A stretch of DNA of 25,228 nt from an uncultured Eubacteriales bacterium (GTDB lineage: Bacteria > Bacillota > Clostridia > Christensenellales > UBA1242), in NCBI GenBank assembly GCA_905203455.1, contig CAJKVX010000007.1, positions 1 through 25,228 of the forward strand, read 5' to 3'. The position numbers and the translations under genes were made by a program. Under the pieces are notes generated by a model. It did not search any database. It was not told the origin of the DNA and saw only the letters and a list, made by a program, of their open reading frames with translations. Shown here piece after piece: positions 24,124-25,228 of the stretch; positions within the stretch are counted from its first letter, which is position 1, and every line of letters starts with the position of its first letter.

Positions 24124-24320
24124 GGCATAAAAATTGATTAAATAATTACAAAACGCAACACAACCTTAATTTAAAGTGTTATTTAAAAATTAATAATGGC
24201 GTAAAAATTGAGTTGTTTAAAATAACGCAACAAAAACCTAACTTGATATTTTATTTTAAAATTAACATCCGTTTAAATTTTGATTTAACTTGTCAAAACG
24301 CAAAACAAGTCTAAACACAA
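24124..24320. repeat. Degenerate repeats of about 73 bp ahead of the metalloprotease gene
   Basis: Three degenerate units start near 24124, 24198 and 24271. The first two share GGC(A/G)TAAAAATTGA at their start and AACGCAACA followed by CCT near the middle. The third keeps an ATTTTGATT-like start and AACGCAAAACAAG. The AACGCAA cores begin at 24152, 24224 and 24297, spaced 72 and 73 bases apart. A weaker partial copy (GGCGTATACTAAAATT) begins at 24039. There is no gene in 23955-24351. Confidence 0.5.
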
Positions 24321-24351
24321 CACCTTGTGGCTAAATAACAAAGGAGAATGT

Positions 24352-25185
24352 ATGGATAAATCGCTTGAAAAATCTCAGCAATTAATTGAGAGATACCTTA
24401 AAAAACACTCGCAAGAAGATTTATTAAAATTGATTGAAAATGAGGGCGGAACACAGCAAGCCATCACCCGCCTTGAAAAAATGGCAAGAAAAAATAAAAT
24501 AGATAACATCAAAATTGCAACTACCCTTGTTCTTCTTGCCGTTAATCTTTCTGTGCTTGGTGCTCAGGTTACAAATGGTTTAAGCTCAACTTATGACGGC
24601 ACATATGTTCAAAACACAAACTTTGAAGCAGGATATTTTAACGAAAACCCTTACACAATTTCAATCAACACAAACAACTTAACACAAAAAGATATTGAAA
24701 TAATTTTGGGTGCAATAGCAGAACTTGATGATGCCATGCTTGGAATGCGGTTTGAAGTTGTTTTTGATGGCAAGTCTGCCTACAGCCTTGAAATTGTTAA
24801 AACAAAAACCCAATCGAGCCTAGCAAAAGGTAAATCTGCGGGTGAAGCAAAAACTTTCGGCACCCAATTAAAAGGCATTGTGTATATTGACGATTCAACG
24901 TTCAACAAAAGCGAAAATTACGCAAAGTCAGTAATAATGCATGAAATTCTTCATGTTTTAGGGTTAAAACACAGTAAAGAAATTTCAAGCGTAATGTTCC
25001 CATTCACCCTTGCAAATGACCTTTCAGAGCAAGATAAAGCCAATTTAAACACCATCTTCCCACCAGGGATTGATTTTGATGGCGAAATCGATGAGCTTAT
25101 TTATGAAAGCGAGCCTACCGAAAGCCAAATTGATAAAAACGAACTTAACAATGGCGAATTTGTTGAAGAAGACCTTGAAAAATAA
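24352..25185 (+). CDS. Membrane-anchored metzincin-like metalloprotease
   Basis: This 277-residue protein starts with a charged, helical cytoplasmic segment (1-52), then a membrane helix (about 53-73), then an extracytoplasmic domain. That domain carries the extended zinc motif HEILHVLGLKH at 197-207 (three histidines and catalytic E198), followed by SVMFP with M215 as the likely Met-turn, the hallmark of metzincins such as matrixins. The tail (from about 238) is very acidic. The substrate is unknown; a cell-surface or spore-envelope role is possible. The ATG at 24352-24354 follows AAGGAG by 5 bases; a TTG 27 bases upstream was rejected. It is divergent from the ger operon, with repeats in between. 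Confidence 0.75.
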   Translation: MDKSLEKSQQLIERYLKKHSQEDLLKLIENEGGTQQAITRLEKMARKNKIDNIKIATTLVLLAVNLSVLGAQVTNGLSSTYDGTYVQNTNFEAGYFNENPYTISINTNNLTQKDIEIILGAIAELDDAMLGMRFEVVFDGKSAYSLEIVKTKTQSSLAKGKSAGEAKTFGTQLKGIVYIDDSTFNKSENYAKSVIMHEILHVLGLKHSKEISSVMFPFTLANDLSEQDKANLNTIFPPGIDFDGEIDELIYESEPTESQIDKNELNNGEFVEEDLEK

Positions 25186-25228
25186 AAACCTAACTTTCAA
25201 AATTGTCATAAACTAAAATAAATATAAA

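Noticed and set aside
1..25228. CRISPR array, insertion sequence or prophage
   Set aside because: No regularly spaced short repeats with unique spacers, no transposase or integrase gene and no phage structural gene were seen; the 73-bp units are degenerate and lack spacers.

Overview
The window looks like a piece of chromosome from a low-GC, endospore-forming Firmicute, probably of the class Clostridia. Four observations support this. A complete gerA-gerB-gerC spore-germinant-receptor operon is present. Recombination repair is of the AddAB type rather than RecBCD. A YugP-type zinc protease is present. Ribosome binding sites are AGGAG-like and promoters are strongly AT-rich. I see no phage or insertion-sequence gene and no CRISPR array. 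Most of the window is housekeeping sequence with several atypical details.

Layout. At 1-150 there is hairpin-rich, gene-free sequence holding a tRNA-like element and an 11-bp palindrome. At 152-703 (-) a divergent nucleoside-diphosphate-kinase-like gene sits behind a strong promoter of its own. At 803-2062 (-) there is a DUF1858 CxxC protein and a three-helix membrane protein with an AT-hook-like motif. At 2171-8852 (-) overlapping addB and addA encode the double-strand-break helicase-nuclease. The promoter of addB lies so close to its ATG that the transcript should be leaderless, and a 22-bp palindrome covers the -35 box. At 8853-9357 there is AT-rich, gene-free sequence with a 40-bp tandem repeat. 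At 9358-10077 (+) lies the YugP-like zinc protease. At 10184-11722 (-) lies a DUF4097-like anchored surface protein. At 11906-13738 (-) lies an unusually short alanyl-tRNA synthetase. At 13933-15420 (-) lies dnaB. At 15564-16571 (-) the rpsF-ssb-rpsR operon has a candidate S6:S18 leader and its own terminator. At 16803-19598 (+) lies a CtpE-like P-type ATPase, ending in a convergent bidirectional terminator. At 19951-23954 (-) lies the gerA-gerB-gerC operon with short translational overlaps and a candidate sigma-G promoter. At 23955-24351 there is gene-free sequence with degenerate repeats of about 73 bp. At 24352-25185 (+) lies a membrane-anchored metzincin-like metalloprotease.

How the genes relate. 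AddA and AddB form one enzyme. S6, SSB and S18 form a classical translation/replication operon, with DnaB next door behind its own promoter. The three Ger proteins form one inner-membrane germinant receptor. The other genes look like single-gene units. The most unusual points are the AlaRS without its C-terminal domain, the AddB without a recognisable Walker A motif, the predicted leaderless addBA transcript, the GerC-like protein without a lipobox cysteine, the AT-hook membrane protein, and the repeats in front of the metzincin gene. I found no clear multi-gene novel system. These are single-gene or regulatory oddities, and all were read by eye without database searches.
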